This document shows, in pieces, positions 52,503-60,976 of a DNA stretch of 64,000 nucleotides. Location: NCBI GenBank assembly GCA_009886115.1, contig VFJJ01000111.1, positions 1-64,000 on the forward strand, read 5' to 3'. How positions within the stretch are numbered: position 1 is the first letter of the stretch; each line of letters opens with the position of its first letter. A program made the translations under genes and the position numbers. The stretch is from Actinomycetota bacterium. Lineage in GTDB: Bacteria > Actinomycetota > Acidimicrobiia > IMCC26256 > VFJJ01. The notes beneath the pieces are model-generated. The model was not told where the DNA came from. It made no database searches and worked only from the letters and a program-made list of their open reading frames with translations.

Positions 52503-53993
52503 GTGGACGACCGCGCTCAAGACTCGGGAGACGACGACGATCCCCGACCGACATGGCCGTTCCCCTTCGGCTTCGGCATGTTCGACCCCGCCACCTTCGA
52601 CCCCGCCACCTTCGACCCCGCCACCTTCGACCCGGCCACCTTCGACTGGTCGAAGCTCGATCTCTCGGGCCTCGACCTGTCGACGCTCGACCTGTCCAAC
52701 TTCGATCTCTCGCAGTTGGGGCTCTCAGGCGTCGACGTCGCCGCGATGCTGCGCCAGCTCAGCTCCGAGGGTCCGGTGAACTGGGGCATGGCCCGCCAGG
52801 TCGCGGCGATGATCTCCACCGAGGACCCCACGGCCGACGGACCGCTCGCCATGTTCCTCGTGCCCCCCGCAGCCCAGGGGGTGTCGACGCCGACCCCGAC
52901 GCCCCCCCGCCCCATCTCCAGCGCCGAGATCTCCGAGTTCGCCGACCTGGTTCGAGCGGCCGAGGTGCTCGTCGGTCAGGCGATCGACCTGACCGGCCCG
53001 GCGAACCAGGCCCAGCTGGTCACGCGGGCCCAGTGGGCCGACCAGATCCTCGACGGACTGCATCCCGTGGTCGAGGGCCTGGCCCAGCTCCTCCAGGCCG
53101 GCGGATCGCCGGTTGACGATCCGTCCCGGCTCGAGCAGCACCTCGCCGATTCGGCGGCAGGCCCCGCCGACGACCTCGATCCGCTCTCGTTGATCAGCGG
53201 CCTGATGCCGGTCCTCGTCCCGATGCTCGTCGGGGTCCAAGCCGGCTTCATGGCCGGGCACCTGGCCCGGATCGCCCTCACACGACACGACCTGCCCCTG
53301 CCCCTCGCGGGCCAGCCGATGGTGCTCCTCGTGGCCGAGAACGTGGACGACTTCGAGCGGGCCTGGTCACTCGACCGACGCGACTTCCGGTTCGCGCTGG
53401 CGCTGCACGAGATCTCGCACGCCTACCTTCGGGCGATCCCCTGGCTCCATGAGCGCATCGTCGAGCTCGCCGTCGAGTACGTCACGGGATATCGAATCGA
53501 CCCGGAGATCCTCGAGGGCCGCTTGGGCACGATCGACCCGGCCGACCCCGCCACCTTCGAGCATGTGCTCGGCGATCCCGGCGCGCTCCTCGGCGCGATG
53601 CACACGCCCGCCCAGGAAGAGACCCGGCGCCGCCTCCAGACCCTGGTCTCGGTCCTCGAAGGTGTCGCCGACCACGTCGTCGAGACCGTCGGCACGCCGA
53701 TGATCCCGACCCTGGGCATCATTCAGGAGGCCCGACGGCGCCACCGGGTCGTCCAGGGCGAGGCCGAACGGTTCATCGCCAAGCTCCTCGGCATGGAGAT
53801 GCGCCGTGAGCACTACGACCGGGGCCGGGCGTTCTGCGCGGGGGTCGTGGAGCGGGGCGGAACGGCTGCGTTGACGCGCGTCTGGGAACGACCCGAGCAC
53901 CTCCCGACGCCCAACGAGCTCGAGGCCCCCGGGCTGTGGCTGGCCCGGCTCGAGATCATGGACCAGGATGATCGCGACGGGACCGGTCCCTGA
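52503..53993 (+). CDS. DUF2342 zinc-dependent metalloprotease (F420-associated family)
   Basis: 496 residues. The first ~75 residues are repeats: FDPAT four times, encoded by an exact 15-bp repeat, then DLSGLDLSTLDLSNFDLSQLGLS, a five-residue repeat. The main body is the actinobacterial DUF2342/coenzyme-F420-biosynthesis-associated family, with the zinc motif LALHEISHAYL and later VLEGVADHVVETVG. The family is a zincin by fold. GTG 52503. Its 3' end overlaps the convergent MFS gene by 38 bp. Confidence 0.9.
   Translation: MDDRAQDSGDDDDPRPTWPFPFGFGMFDPATFDPATFDPATFDPATFDWSKLDLSGLDLSTLDLSNFDLSQLGLSGVDVAAMLRQLSSEGPVNWGMARQVAAMISTEDPTADGPLAMFLVPPAAQGVSTPTPTPPRPISSAEISEFADLVRAAEVLVGQAIDLTGPANQAQLVTRAQWADQILDGLHPVVEGLAQLLQAGGSPVDDPSRLEQHLADSAAGPADDLDPLSLISGLMPVLVPMLVGVQAGFMAGHLARIALTRHDLPLPLAGQPMVLLVAENVDDFERAWSLDRRDFRFALALHEISHAYLRAIPWLHERIVELAVEYVTGYRIDPEILEGRLGTIDPADPATFEHVLGDPGALLGAMHTPAQEETRRRLQTLVSVLEGVADHVVETVGTPMIPTLGIIQEARRRHRVVQGEAERFIAKLLGMEMRREHYDRGRAFCAGVVERGGTAALTRVWERPEHLPTPNELEAPGLWLARLEIMDQDDRDGTGP
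52577..52648 (+). repeat. in-gene 15-bp repeat (FDPAT) in the DUF2342 gene
   Basis: TTCGACCCCGCCACC occurs four times in a row (last copy with one change), encoding FDPAT repeats followed by FDWSK. The unit keeps frame, so copy number can vary without loss of function. Confidence 0.85.
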
Positions 53994-55395
53994 TCGGGGC
54001 CGACACCCCACGCGGTCGGCGACGGCGACGGTCACCCGCGGCCCCCTGAGTCCGACGGACACGCTGGACATTCTGACCACCTTGGACGCCCTGGACGCCT
54101 TGGAGACCCTGGAGACCCAGACCATCCTGGTCGCGCTGGTCACGGCCGAGGAGGGCTCGACGGCGACCCGGGGCTCGCTTGTCGAGTGAGACCCGGCGGG
54201 TCGGATCGTCAGAGCCACTCGCCTGGTTGGCCGTAGCCCGGGTTCCACCGATGTACGAGAGGCCACCGAAACCCAGCCCCAGGGTCAAGAGCAAGAACCC
54301 CGTCCGCCCCCCGAAGTTGCCGACCACCGCGCCGAGGCCACCGAGCACCCAGACCAGCTGGAACCGGGTCTCGAAGCGGGCGAAGGCCCGACCGCGGGCC
54401 GCGTCGTGAGCATCGCGTTGAATCAGGCTGTCGAAGGCCAGCTTGCCCGCCGAGGCCCCGAGCGCCACGGCGAACGCGACGGCCAGGGTGGCCAGGCGCC
54501 CGAAGCCCCGGGCTGAGAACAGGCAGACCACGGCTGGCAGCAGCAGCGAGCCGACGAGGATCGACTCCTCGCGGATCCGCCGGCGCAGCCCCGGCGCCAC
54601 CATGGCGCCCACGAAACCCCCGAGACCCGAGAACCCGAGCACCAGCCCGAAGAACCACGCCGGCTCGCCCGCGGCCTTGAGCGAGAACGCCAGCAGGAAC
54701 GTGAGGAACCCGATGGCTCCGCGAAGGACCCCCATGCCCGACACGGCCAGACGAACGCTCGCGGTCTGGAGCTCCGCCCGCTCGAGGTCGGTCTCGTCGG
54801 GCGCCACCGAGCGGGCCCGGTCGAGCTGGAGCGCCGCCACCGCACCCACGAGGAAGACCACCGCGCCCAGGCGCAGCACCCAGGCTGCGCCCACGAGCTT
54901 CAGGACCAATGCCGCCGGCAGGAGCCCGAGCGTCCCTCCGAGCACGCCGATCAGGGCCAGACGGGCATTGGCCTTGACCAGATCGTCAGGGCCGTCCACG
55001 ACCGACGGGACCAGCGCGCTCTTGGTGATCGAGTACGACTTCTGCATCACCAGCGCCCCGAAGGCCAGCGGGAACAGGAAGACGCTGTCGACCTGCCCGG
55101 CCATCAGGATGCACATCAGTGCCCTTCCGAGGAAGGTGCCGAAGACCATGGCCTTGCGTCCGCCTCGCGAGCGATCGAGGAACGGCCCGATGATCGGAGC
55201 GATGACGGCGAAGGGCGCCATCGTGAACAGCAGGTACAAGATCGTGCGTCCACGGGCCGCGTCGACCGAGGCCGTGAAGAACAGCGATCCGGCCAGGGCC
55301 GCGGTGATGAACGCGTCGCCGGCCGCGGAGACGGCATGGGTGGCCGCCATCCGAGCGAACGGCGTCGTCTGCTGCGGTATCCCCTGGCGGCTCAT
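53956..55395 (-). CDS. MFS transporter with collagen-like tail
   Basis: 479 residues. About twelve membrane helices (20-400), with the loop-2 motif GPFLDRSRGGRKAMVFG and a cytoplasmic loop after helix 6. The pattern is that of COG2211/enterobactin-exporter-like MFS proteins. The last ~75 residues are basic and include GLQGLQGVQGVQGGQNVQ, a tripeptide repeat from 9-bp tandem units. ATG 55395. It converges with the metalloprotease and overlaps it by 38 bp. Confidence 0.87.
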   Translation of the reverse strand: MSRQGIPQQTTPFARMAATHAVSAAGDAFITAALAGSLFFTASVDAARGRTILYLLFTMAPFAVIAPIIGPFLDRSRGGRKAMVFGTFLGRALMCILMAGQVDSVFLFPLAFGALVMQKSYSITKSALVPSVVDGPDDLVKANARLALIGVLGGTLGLLPAALVLKLVGAAWVLRLGAVVFLVGAVAALQLDRARSVAPDETDLERAELQTASVRLAVSGMGVLRGAIGFLTFLLAFSLKAAGEPAWFFGLVLGFSGLGGFVGAMVAPGLRRRIREESILVGSLLLPAVVCLFSARGFGRLATLAVAFAVALGASAGKLAFDSLIQRDAHDAARGRAFARFETRFQLVWVLGGLGAVVGNFGGRTGFLLLTLGLGFGGLSYIGGTRATANQASGSDDPTRRVSLDKRAPGRRRALLGRDQRDQDGLGLQGLQGVQGVQGGQNVQRVRRTQGAAGDRRRRRPRGVSAPIRDRSRRDHPGP

Positions 55396-55565
55396 GTATC
55401 CCTGTCTTCGCTCGCCTGGTCTTCGCTCGCCTGCTGCTCGGCCGGGGGCCGTCCTGACGCGAGCGGCCCCATGCTAGGTGCCATCGGGACACGACGAGCG
55501 AGGTCCGTAGACTGCGCGATGCCCTGGCCGACGACCAGGCCCACAACGACCGAGGAGCACATCCC

Positions 55566-56030
55566 ATGGCAGTTGCAGTAGGCGACACGGCACCCGACTT
55601 CGAGTTGCCGGCCACGACCGGCGACAAGATCACGCTCTCGAGCTACCGCGGCTCGAGCAACGTCGCCCTGGTCTTTTACCCCTTCACCTTCACCGGCGTG
55701 TGTGCCGGCGAGCTCTGCGAGCTCCGCGACGACCTCGCCCGCTACGAGGCAGCCGGCGTACAGGTGCTGGCGATCTCGTGCGACACGAAGTTCGCCCAGG
55801 CCCTGTGGGCCAAGGATCAGGGCTACACCTTCCCCGTGCTCTCCGACTTCTGGCCCCACGGCGAAGTCGCCCGCGCCTACGGCGTGTTCAACGACACGGT
55901 CGGCTGCGCCATGCGGGGCACGTTCATCATCGACAAGGCCGGCGTCGTCGTCGACGCTTTCCAGACCGACACGCTGGGACAAGCCCGCGAGAAGGCCCTC
56001 TACGACTCGGCGCTGGCCAAGCTGGCCTGA
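55566..56030 (+). CDS. AhpE-like peroxiredoxin
   Basis: A 154-residue thioredoxin-fold peroxidase. Peroxidatic Cys is in FYPFTFTGVCAGELC, with a second Cys four residues on, unlike the M. tuberculosis one-Cys AhpE; a resolving role for it or for the Cys in DTVGCAMRGTF is possible. APDFELPATTGD and FPVLSDFWPHG match the family. It detoxifies peroxides in the cytoplasm. SD GAGGAG precedes ATG 55566; divergent from the MFS gene. Confidence 0.92.
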   Translation: MAVAVGDTAPDFELPATTGDKITLSSYRGSSNVALVFYPFTFTGVCAGELCELRDDLARYEAAGVQVLAISCDTKFAQALWAKDQGYTFPVLSDFWPHGEVARAYGVFNDTVGCAMRGTFIIDKAGVVVDAFQTDTLGQAREKALYDSALAKLA

Positions 56031-56107
56031 GCACCGGTCGTTCCATCTGTACCCGTCGGACCACGGGAGCCGCCGCGCTGCCGATCAGGCAGCCCGGCGC
56101 CCCGTGC

Positions 56108-56138
56108 GTCTCCGATTCAGTCTCCGATTCAGTCTCCG
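56108..56138. repeat. 12-bp tandem repeat duplicating a stop codon
   Basis: GTCTCCGATTCA is repeated twice exactly plus seven bases. On the minus strand the TGA of the 87-residue gene lies in the unit 56120-56131, and the next unit repeats TGA in the same frame. Confidence 0.9.
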
Positions 56139-56392
56139 GGACCGTCGCCCATGTCCCAGTCGAGGACGAGCAGCTCGCGCTCGGCATCGCGCGCGACCCG
56201 TTCCTTGTTCCGTCGGAACTGGGGATCGTGCGGCGGGAGGAGCTGCAGCCTGGCGTCGACCCGCACGCGGAACTCGTCGACCACCGACGAATCACCGAGC
56301 ACCCTGATCACTTCCCAGTGCGGCGCGACCGGCCCCAGGTAGACGATCTTCACGTGCCCTCGCGGCGGCTGGTCATCGAACAGCACGGTCAT
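56129..56392 (-). CDS. hypothetical protein, 87 aa
   Basis: A small soluble protein, MTVLFDDQPPRGHVKIVYLGPVAPHWEVIRVLGDS, with a central basic helix (DPQFRRNKERVARDAEREL) and an acidic C-terminus (LDWDMGDGPGD). No known family. ATG 56392 has GAGG upstream and is preferred to the track start at 56509. Its stop is within a 12-bp tandem repeat. Confidence 0.65.
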   Translation of the reverse strand: MTVLFDDQPPRGHVKIVYLGPVAPHWEVIRVLGDSSVVDEFRVRVDARLQLLPPHDPQFRRNKERVARDAERELLVLDWDMGDGPGD

Positions 56393-56696
56393 GGAGGTCC
56401 TCTCGACAGGCGGCGGCGAACAGCCGGCCTCTGAGCCTATCGAGAGCACCGTCGACGACCCCGGCCCACCTCTGGTCTCGATCAAAGTCACGCTGCGCGC
56501 GAACATCACGACTCTGCGTCAACAGCTCGCCATTCTTTACCCTGAGGCTACGGCTCGTTGACCTCCACGAAACCCGGAGCACCAGAGAATGCGGGAACGG
56601 CGGGGCCCTTTGGAACGTTTCATCCATGAGGGTGTGCATCTCCCACCACCCCGCGATCGAAGATCGTCGGGGCTTCAGGCGAACCGGAGTGACCAC
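56393..56696. other. 304-bp divergent intergenic region, no gene
   Basis: This lies between the leftward 87-residue gene and the rightward WhiB gene. An ORF on the plus strand runs in from 56589, but its first 36 codons have no WhiB homology. I see no clear palindrome. GGAACGTTTCATCC near 56615 has the GGAAC look of an extracytoplasmic sigma -35 box; no matching -10 is convincing. Confidence 0.5.
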
Positions 56697-56969
56697 GTGG
56701 ACCGTATCGACGTCGTTGACCAACCGACCACCGACTACGACTGGATGCAAGCCGCGACGTGCCGGGGACGGTCGCCGTCGGAGTTCTTCCCGTCTGACGG
56801 GGTCGGCGTCGAGCGGGCCCGCCGCATGTGTGCCGATTGCCCGGTGCGGCCCGAGTGCCTCGAGTACGCCTTGTCCCACCGCATCGATCACGGCGTCTGG
56901 GGCGGATGCTCCGAGCGCGAGCGCCGACGGATCCTCCGTCGCCGCCGTGCCCAGCTCCAACCCGCCTGA
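56697..56969 (+). CDS. WhiB-family Fe-S transcriptional regulator 1
   Basis: 90 residues with the four WhiB cysteines: ATCRG, then CADC and C after CPVRPE (CADCPVRPECLEYAL), which hold a [4Fe-4S] cluster. The turn VWGGCSERERRRILRRRRAQ follows, with G(V/I)WGG for sigma-factor contact and a basic DNA-binding tail. An additional Cys in WGGC is unusual. Start GTG 56697 has GGAG SD nine bases upstream; the track ORF starts earlier at 56589. NO/O2 or redox sensing is typical. Confidence 0.92.
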   Translation: MDRIDVVDQPTTDYDWMQAATCRGRSPSEFFPSDGVGVERARRMCADCPVRPECLEYALSHRIDHGVWGGCSERERRRILRRRRAQLQPA

Positions 56970-57111
56970 TCCCGAGTCACCCCAGCTGATCAGGGGCCCG
57001 CGCTGGCAACCCGAGTCCACCCTGGCTGATCCGGGGCCCGCGCTTTCGTGGTGTGACCGCCCGCACCCGATGGGCCCGGTGGGGAGAACCTCGACCCGAT
57101 CTGGTCGATGC

Positions 57112-57702
57112 TCAGTTCAAGACGTCGTTGATGGCGTCGGCGAGCTCCTGGAGCCATTCCGGGTCGGAGCCCAGGCCCGGGATCGTCGTGCTCGTCACGT
57201 CGACAACAACGGTGCCGTCGCCCACGTTGACGTCCTCGCCCGCGCTGTCGCCCTCGGCGGGGGCACGTGTCGCGGTGATGCCAGCGATGACCGCCGCTCG
57301 CGACGCGGTCGTCCCCGAGCCCGGCGTGGCCGGAGCGCCCCCGCCACGGGTGCCTGCGATACCCGCTGCGAGGATCACCACCGATGCAGCCACCGACGCC
57401 CAGCGCAGGCGGGCCGGGGAGGCGACGGCCGCTCGATCCTGAGCAGTCGGCGACGACGACGGGCGATCGGAGGCCACGTCGTCGACGACCCGGAGCCAGA
57501 ACGCCGGGGTCCCGCTGCGCATCGGGAGCGTCCGCACCCGCTGACGGACCCGGGCCAACTCGTCGAGCTCGGATCGGCACTCGGCGTGGTCCGCGAGATG
57601 GGCTTCGAGAGCCTGCGCCTCGGTCTCGTCGAGCTCGCCATCGAGCAAGGCGCTGATGAGCTCGTCCCACGGACAGGGTGTGCTGGTCGTCTGGTCGATC
57701 AT
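57112..57702 (-). CDS. anti-sigma factor (ZAS-like, single pass)
   Basis: 196 residues. The N-terminal cytoplasmic domain has CPWDELISALLDGELDETEAQALEAHLADHAEC, corresponding to the zinc-binding HxxxCxxC anti-sigma motif; here the first Cys is a His (HLADHAEC). A membrane helix lies near 115-133 (LRWASVAASVVILAAGIAG) and an extracellular Ala/Thr-rich domain closes the protein. ATG 57702 overlaps the stop of the sigma gene by 4 bp, the standard sigma/anti-sigma arrangement. Confidence 0.88.
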   Translation of the reverse strand: MIDQTTSTPCPWDELISALLDGELDETEAQALEAHLADHAECRSELDELARVRQRVRTLPMRSGTPAFWLRVVDDVASDRPSSSPTAQDRAAVASPARLRWASVAASVVILAAGIAGTRGGGAPATPGSGTTASRAAVIAGITATRAPAEGDSAGEDVNVGDGTVVVDVTSTTIPGLGSDPEWLQELADAINDVLN

Positions 57703-58217
57703 CTCGGCATCCCTGTGAGAGCAGCCCGCAGGATCTTGCGGCCACGATGGATGCGCGATCGCACGGTGCCGACGGGTATCCCGAGCGCGATGGCGATGTC
57801 CTCGTACGAGAGACCGGCCACGTCGCACAGCACCACGGCGGTGCGGAACTCGTCGGGCAGCCCGGCCACGGCCAACTCCAGATCGCGAGGGAGCATGGTG
57901 GAGGCCTCGTCGGCCGCTGGTGCCGGCGTCATCACGCGATCGGGGTCGTCGGGGAGGAACCCGACAGGCCGTCGACGGCGACGACGCACGTCATCGAGGA
58001 ACACGTTGGTGCAAATACGGGCCAGCCACGCCTCGAAGTTCCCCGGCTGGTAACCCGCGAGTCCTCTGCGGACCCGCAGAAGGGTGTCTTGCACGAGATC
58101 CTGCGCATCGTCGTCGTTCCCCGTCAGTCGGTACGCCACGGTGTACAGGAAGCGCCCGTGCGTACGGGCCACGTCCTCCCAGGTGGGGATGGCGTCGGTC
58201 ACTGGTGGCAACGACAT
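57699..58217 (-). CDS. ECF RNA polymerase sigma factor
   Basis: A 172-residue group IV sigma factor. Region 2: TWEDVARTHGRFLYTVAYRLTGNDDDAQDLVQDTLLRVRRGL, with the AQDLVQD helix 2.2 for core binding. Region 4: LPDEFRTAVVLCDVAGLSYEDIAIALGIPVGTVRSRIHRGRKIL, the HTH that reads -35. ATG 58217 starts region 2 at the normal distance; a GTG at 58289 would add 24 residues without homology. It is controlled by the overlapping anti-sigma gene. Confidence 0.93.
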   Translation of the reverse strand: MSLPPVTDAIPTWEDVARTHGRFLYTVAYRLTGNDDDAQDLVQDTLLRVRRGLAGYQPGNFEAWLARICTNVFLDDVRRRRRRPVGFLPDDPDRVMTPAPAADEASTMLPRDLELAVAGLPDEFRTAVVLCDVAGLSYEDIAIALGIPVGTVRSRIHRGRKILRAALTGMPR

Positions 58218-58298
58218 CTCGGCGACGATCGGTTCCCGGTGGGCGAGGCGAATCTCTCGGACGGTCGGCGGGGGTCGTTCAGCCCCCACCAGTGACCG

Positions 58299-58514
58299 TC
58301 ACGACTTGGCGTCGTCCTTGGAGTCCTTGGAGTCCTTCTTCTCCTTGGAGTCCTTGGCATCCTCGTCGGCCTTGGCGCCCTCGCTCAGGCCCGACTTGAA
58401 CTCCTTCTGGGCCTGGCCCAGCGATCGGGCGAGCTTGGGCAGCTTCGCGCTACCGAACAGGAGCAGGACGACCGCCAGGATGATGAGCAGCTCGGGAGCA
58501 CCGAGACCAGCCAT
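58299..58514 (-). CDS. tatA: TatA, twin-arginine translocase pore subunit
   Basis: 71 residues: a short N-terminal membrane helix (GAPELLIILAVVLLLFGS), hinge FGSAKLPKLARSLGQA and amphipathic helix QKEFKSGL, as in TatA/E. The C-terminus is a Lys/Asp-rich tail (DSKEKKDSKDSKDDAK) from 9-bp tandem units. ATG 58514 has AAAGGG as SD. tatB/tatC are not adjacent; it lies just upstream of the ECF sigma gene. Confidence 0.93.
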   Translation of the reverse strand: MAGLGAPELLIILAVVLLLFGSAKLPKLARSLGQAQKEFKSGLSEGAKADEDAKDSKEKKDSKDSKDDAKS

Positions 58515-58603
58515 GAGGGTCCCTTTCGAAGACGATGGGATCAGCGTAGTGCCGGCCCGACCCACTCTCTCATCGGCCAGCTGAAGCGAGAGTGAAGGAC
58601 CGG

Positions 58604-59611
58604 TCAGCTTCCGATGCGCCTGCGGGCCTCGGCCAGCGGCTCAAGATCGTCGAGCGCCGTGACCGAGAAGGGGACCGGCCCAGGGCAGGCGATCAGCGTC
58701 GACACGCCCAGGGCCTCCCACTGCACGAGCTGCTCGGCCACCTCCTCGACCGTGCCCACGAGCCGTCCGCCGCCGCGCCAGTCGTCGACCGAGAGCCCGT
58801 CGAGCATTCCGTTGGGCGCCGTGGCCTGCATGCGGCGCCACCGCGCCTCGAGATCGGCCCGGTCCTCCCCGACCACGGTGTAGAGCCCCAGGGTCAACGT
58901 GACCGTCGCCGGGTCGCGCTCAACGGCATCGCACGCTCGGTGCAGTACATCGAGCCGACCCCGATAGGCCTCCGGGGTCCAGGCCCAGACCGTGTTCCAA
59001 CCGTCGGCGACCTCGGCGACGAGGCGCAGGAGCCGATCGCCCTTGCCACCGACGTGGATGGGTGGGCCCGGCGCTTGCGTGGGCCCCGGCAGCAGGCGGG
59101 CACCGTCGAGACGGTGGTAGCGGCCGTCGGCGCTCACCGGATGCCCGTCGGACGCGAAGAGCGCATGGAGGATCTCGACCGCCTCTCGCAGCCGGGCCAG
59201 CCGGACCCCGGGCGGCGGCATCTCCATCCCGATGGCCCGGTACTCGGGCTCGTGGTACCCGGCGCCCATGCCGACCTCGAGCCGTCCTCCGCTCAGACGG
59301 TCGATCGTGGCCAAGGCCCCGGCCAACACGCCGATCGGCCGGAGGGCCTCGCAGATGACGAGCGTCCCGAGACGCGGTCCGGTCAGCTCGCGAGCCAACG
59401 CACCGAGGGCGGTGAGCACCTCGAAGGGCGTGTACTCAGCGGCCCCCCCGCCGTATTTCTCGATGTCCCAGATCAGGTGGTCGGACAGCCACAGCGATCC
59501 GTAGCCGAGCTCCGCGGCCCGGCGAGCGTGCGCGACGACGGTCTCCCAGCGCAAGGGGTCGTCGCCGGGAACCGAGAATCCGTACTGCGGCAGGGCCAGC
59601 CCGAGCTCCAT
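58604..59611 (-). CDS. LLM-class F420-dependent oxidoreductase
   Basis: 335 residues, TIM-barrel luciferase-like family. N-terminal LGLALPQYGFSV, SLWLSDHLIW, GGRLEVGMGAGYHEPEYRA and PPIHVGGKGDRLLRLVAEVADGWN are conserved. F420 or FMN as cofactor is likely. The substrate is unknown. ATG 59611 is divergent from the formimidoyltransferase-like gene, with just 18 bp between starts, so their promoters must overlap. Confidence 0.92.
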   Translation of the reverse strand: MELGLALPQYGFSVPGDDPLRWETVVAHARRAAELGYGSLWLSDHLIWDIEKYGGGAAEYTPFEVLTALGALARELTGPRLGTLVICEALRPIGVLAGALATIDRLSGGRLEVGMGAGYHEPEYRAIGMEMPPPGVRLARLREAVEILHALFASDGHPVSADGRYHRLDGARLLPGPTQAPGPPIHVGGKGDRLLRLVAEVADGWNTVWAWTPEAYRGRLDVLHRACDAVERDPATVTLTLGLYTVVGEDRADLEARWRRMQATAPNGMLDGLSVDDWRGGGRLVGTVEEVAEQLVQWEALGVSTLIACPGPVPFSVTALDDLEPLAEARRRIGS

Positions 59612-59629
59612 GCGGCCAGACTACGAGGC

Positions 59630-60625
59630 GTGCTCGAATGCGTCGCCAACATCTCCGAAGGGCGCGACCCGATCGTGCTCGACGCCCTCGGCGCCGCCGT
59701 CGCCGATGTGCTGCTCGACGTGCACACCGACGTCGATCACCATCGCTCGGTGTTCACGATGGCCGGCGCCGACGCGGAGATCGTCGAAGCGGCCATGGCG
59801 CTGTGCCTGCGGGCGCTCGAGCTGATCGACCTGCGCGCGCACGCCGGTGTGCATCCACGCCTCGGCGCCGTCGACGTGGTCCCGTTCGTGGCGCTCGAGA
59901 ACGACGGGCGTCCTGCTCGTTCGCCCCACGCCCAGGAACGGGCGATCGCCGCGGCTCGCCGATTCTGCGAACGAATCGGCGCGGAAGCGGGAATTCCGGC
60001 GTTCCTCTACGACCTGGCCGACCCGCTCGGCCGCAGCCTGCCCAGCATTCGCCGCGACGCATTCACCACGACCACCAGGACCACCACGACGAGCACGACC
60101 ACCACGACCAGCACGGCCCGCGAGCCCGACGCCGGCCCGTCCCGGCCCCATCCCACCTTCGGCGCCGTGGCCGTCGGAGCCCGCCCGCCGCTCGTGGCCG
60201 TCAACTGCGTGCTCGCCGGCTCACTCGCCGCCGATGCAGCCGCTGGTGCCGCCACCGGGGCCGGACCGCTCGACATCGCCCGCGCGATCGCCCGCGCGCT
60301 TCGTGAGCGCGACGGTGGGCTCCCGGGCGTGCGGGCCCTGGGCGTGGCGCTGGCGTCACTCGACCGGGCCCAGGTGTCGATGAACCTGGTCGATCTCGAC
60401 GCCACGGGATTGGAGGCCGCCTACGCCGCCGTGGAGTCACGCGCCCGGGCGCTCGGCACCTCGGTGGAGGACGTGGAGCTCGTGGGCCTGGTCCCCCGCG
60501 AGGCCTGGTTGGCCACGACGCTCGCATTCAGGGCCCGCTGGTTTCCGAGCGCCGAACCGACGATCGAAGCCGCCGTCGCATCGCAACTGTCAGCGTGGAG
60601 GGCCGGATACGGCCCGTCACGCTGA
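59630..60625 (+). CDS. glutamate formimidoyltransferase-like protein
   Basis: 331 residues. LECVANISEGRD at the N-terminus and the catalytic HAGVHPRLGAVDVVPF (His in HPRxGAxD) place it in the FTCD N-domain family (formiminoglutamate to tetrahydrofolate transfer, histidine degradation). The C-domain includes FGAVAVGARPPLVAVNCVLAG and VRALGVALA. Between them, where the folate-loop normally sits, is a Thr-rich stretch (FTTTTRTTTTSTTTTTST). GTG 59630; a close GAGG upstream is poorly spaced. The stop lies in the right arm of a 16-bp palindrome. Confidence 0.88.
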   Translation: MLECVANISEGRDPIVLDALGAAVADVLLDVHTDVDHHRSVFTMAGADAEIVEAAMALCLRALELIDLRAHAGVHPRLGAVDVVPFVALENDGRPARSPHAQERAIAAARRFCERIGAEAGIPAFLYDLADPLGRSLPSIRRDAFTTTTRTTTTSTTTTTSTAREPDAGPSRPHPTFGAVAVGARPPLVAVNCVLAGSLAADAAAGAATGAGPLDIARAIARALRERDGGLPGVRALGVALASLDRAQVSMNLVDLDATGLEAAYAAVESRARALGTSVEDVELVGLVPREAWLATTLAFRARWFPSAEPTIEAAVASQLSAWRAGYGPSR

Positions 60626-60633
60626 CAGTTGCG
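60582..60633. terminator. 16-bp perfect inverted repeat spanning a gene end
   Basis: CGCAACTGTCAGCGTG (60582-60597) pairs exactly with 60618-60633. The inner part (GGGCCGGATACGGCCC) forms a second stem. The formimidoyltransferase stop lies in the right arm and the last 15 codons are in the element. It separates the gene from the convergent whiB gene, whose stop is 12 bp further. Confidence 0.7.
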
Positions 60634-60644
60634 GAAGGATGGCC

Positions 60645-60920
60645 TCAGGCGGAGACGGCGCGTCCGGCGAGAGCCCGCTGACGGCGGATCCGGCGGCGCT
60701 CGCGCTCGGACAGCCCACCCCAGATCCCGAACTTCTCACCGTTGACGAGCGCGTACTCGAGGCAGTGGTCGCGAACCTCGCAGCCGGCGCACACGGCCTT
60801 GGCCTCTCGGGTCGACGCGCCGCGCTCGGGGAAGAAGAAGTCGGGGTCGACGCCGAGGCAGTTGGCGCGGGACTGCCACGTGCGACCGTTCGTATCGAGC
60901 TCGAAGATGAAGGGTTGCAT
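60645..60920 (-). CDS. WhiB-family Fe-S transcriptional regulator 2
   Basis: 91 residues. Four cysteines: SRANCLGVDPDFFFP, then CAGC and C in CAGCEVRDHCLEYAL; turn FGIWGGLSERERRRIRRQRA. The FFPERGASTREAK segment places it near WhiB1/WhiB2-type proteins. It should bind a [4Fe-4S] cluster and act with the principal sigma factor. ATG 60920, not the track start at 61001, which has no homology. Confidence 0.94.
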   Translation of the reverse strand: MQPFIFELDTNGRTWQSRANCLGVDPDFFFPERGASTREAKAVCAGCEVRDHCLEYALVNGEKFGIWGGLSERERRRIRRQRALAGRAVSA

Positions 60921-60976
60921 CGGCTGCTCCGAGTTCTGCCCGAGCCCCGAGGTCGACTCGGGGCAGCTGGCAGGGG

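Noticed and set aside
58218-58289. Longer ECF sigma start (GTG 58289)
   Set aside because: The extra 24 residues lack family similarity and there is no ribosome-binding site.
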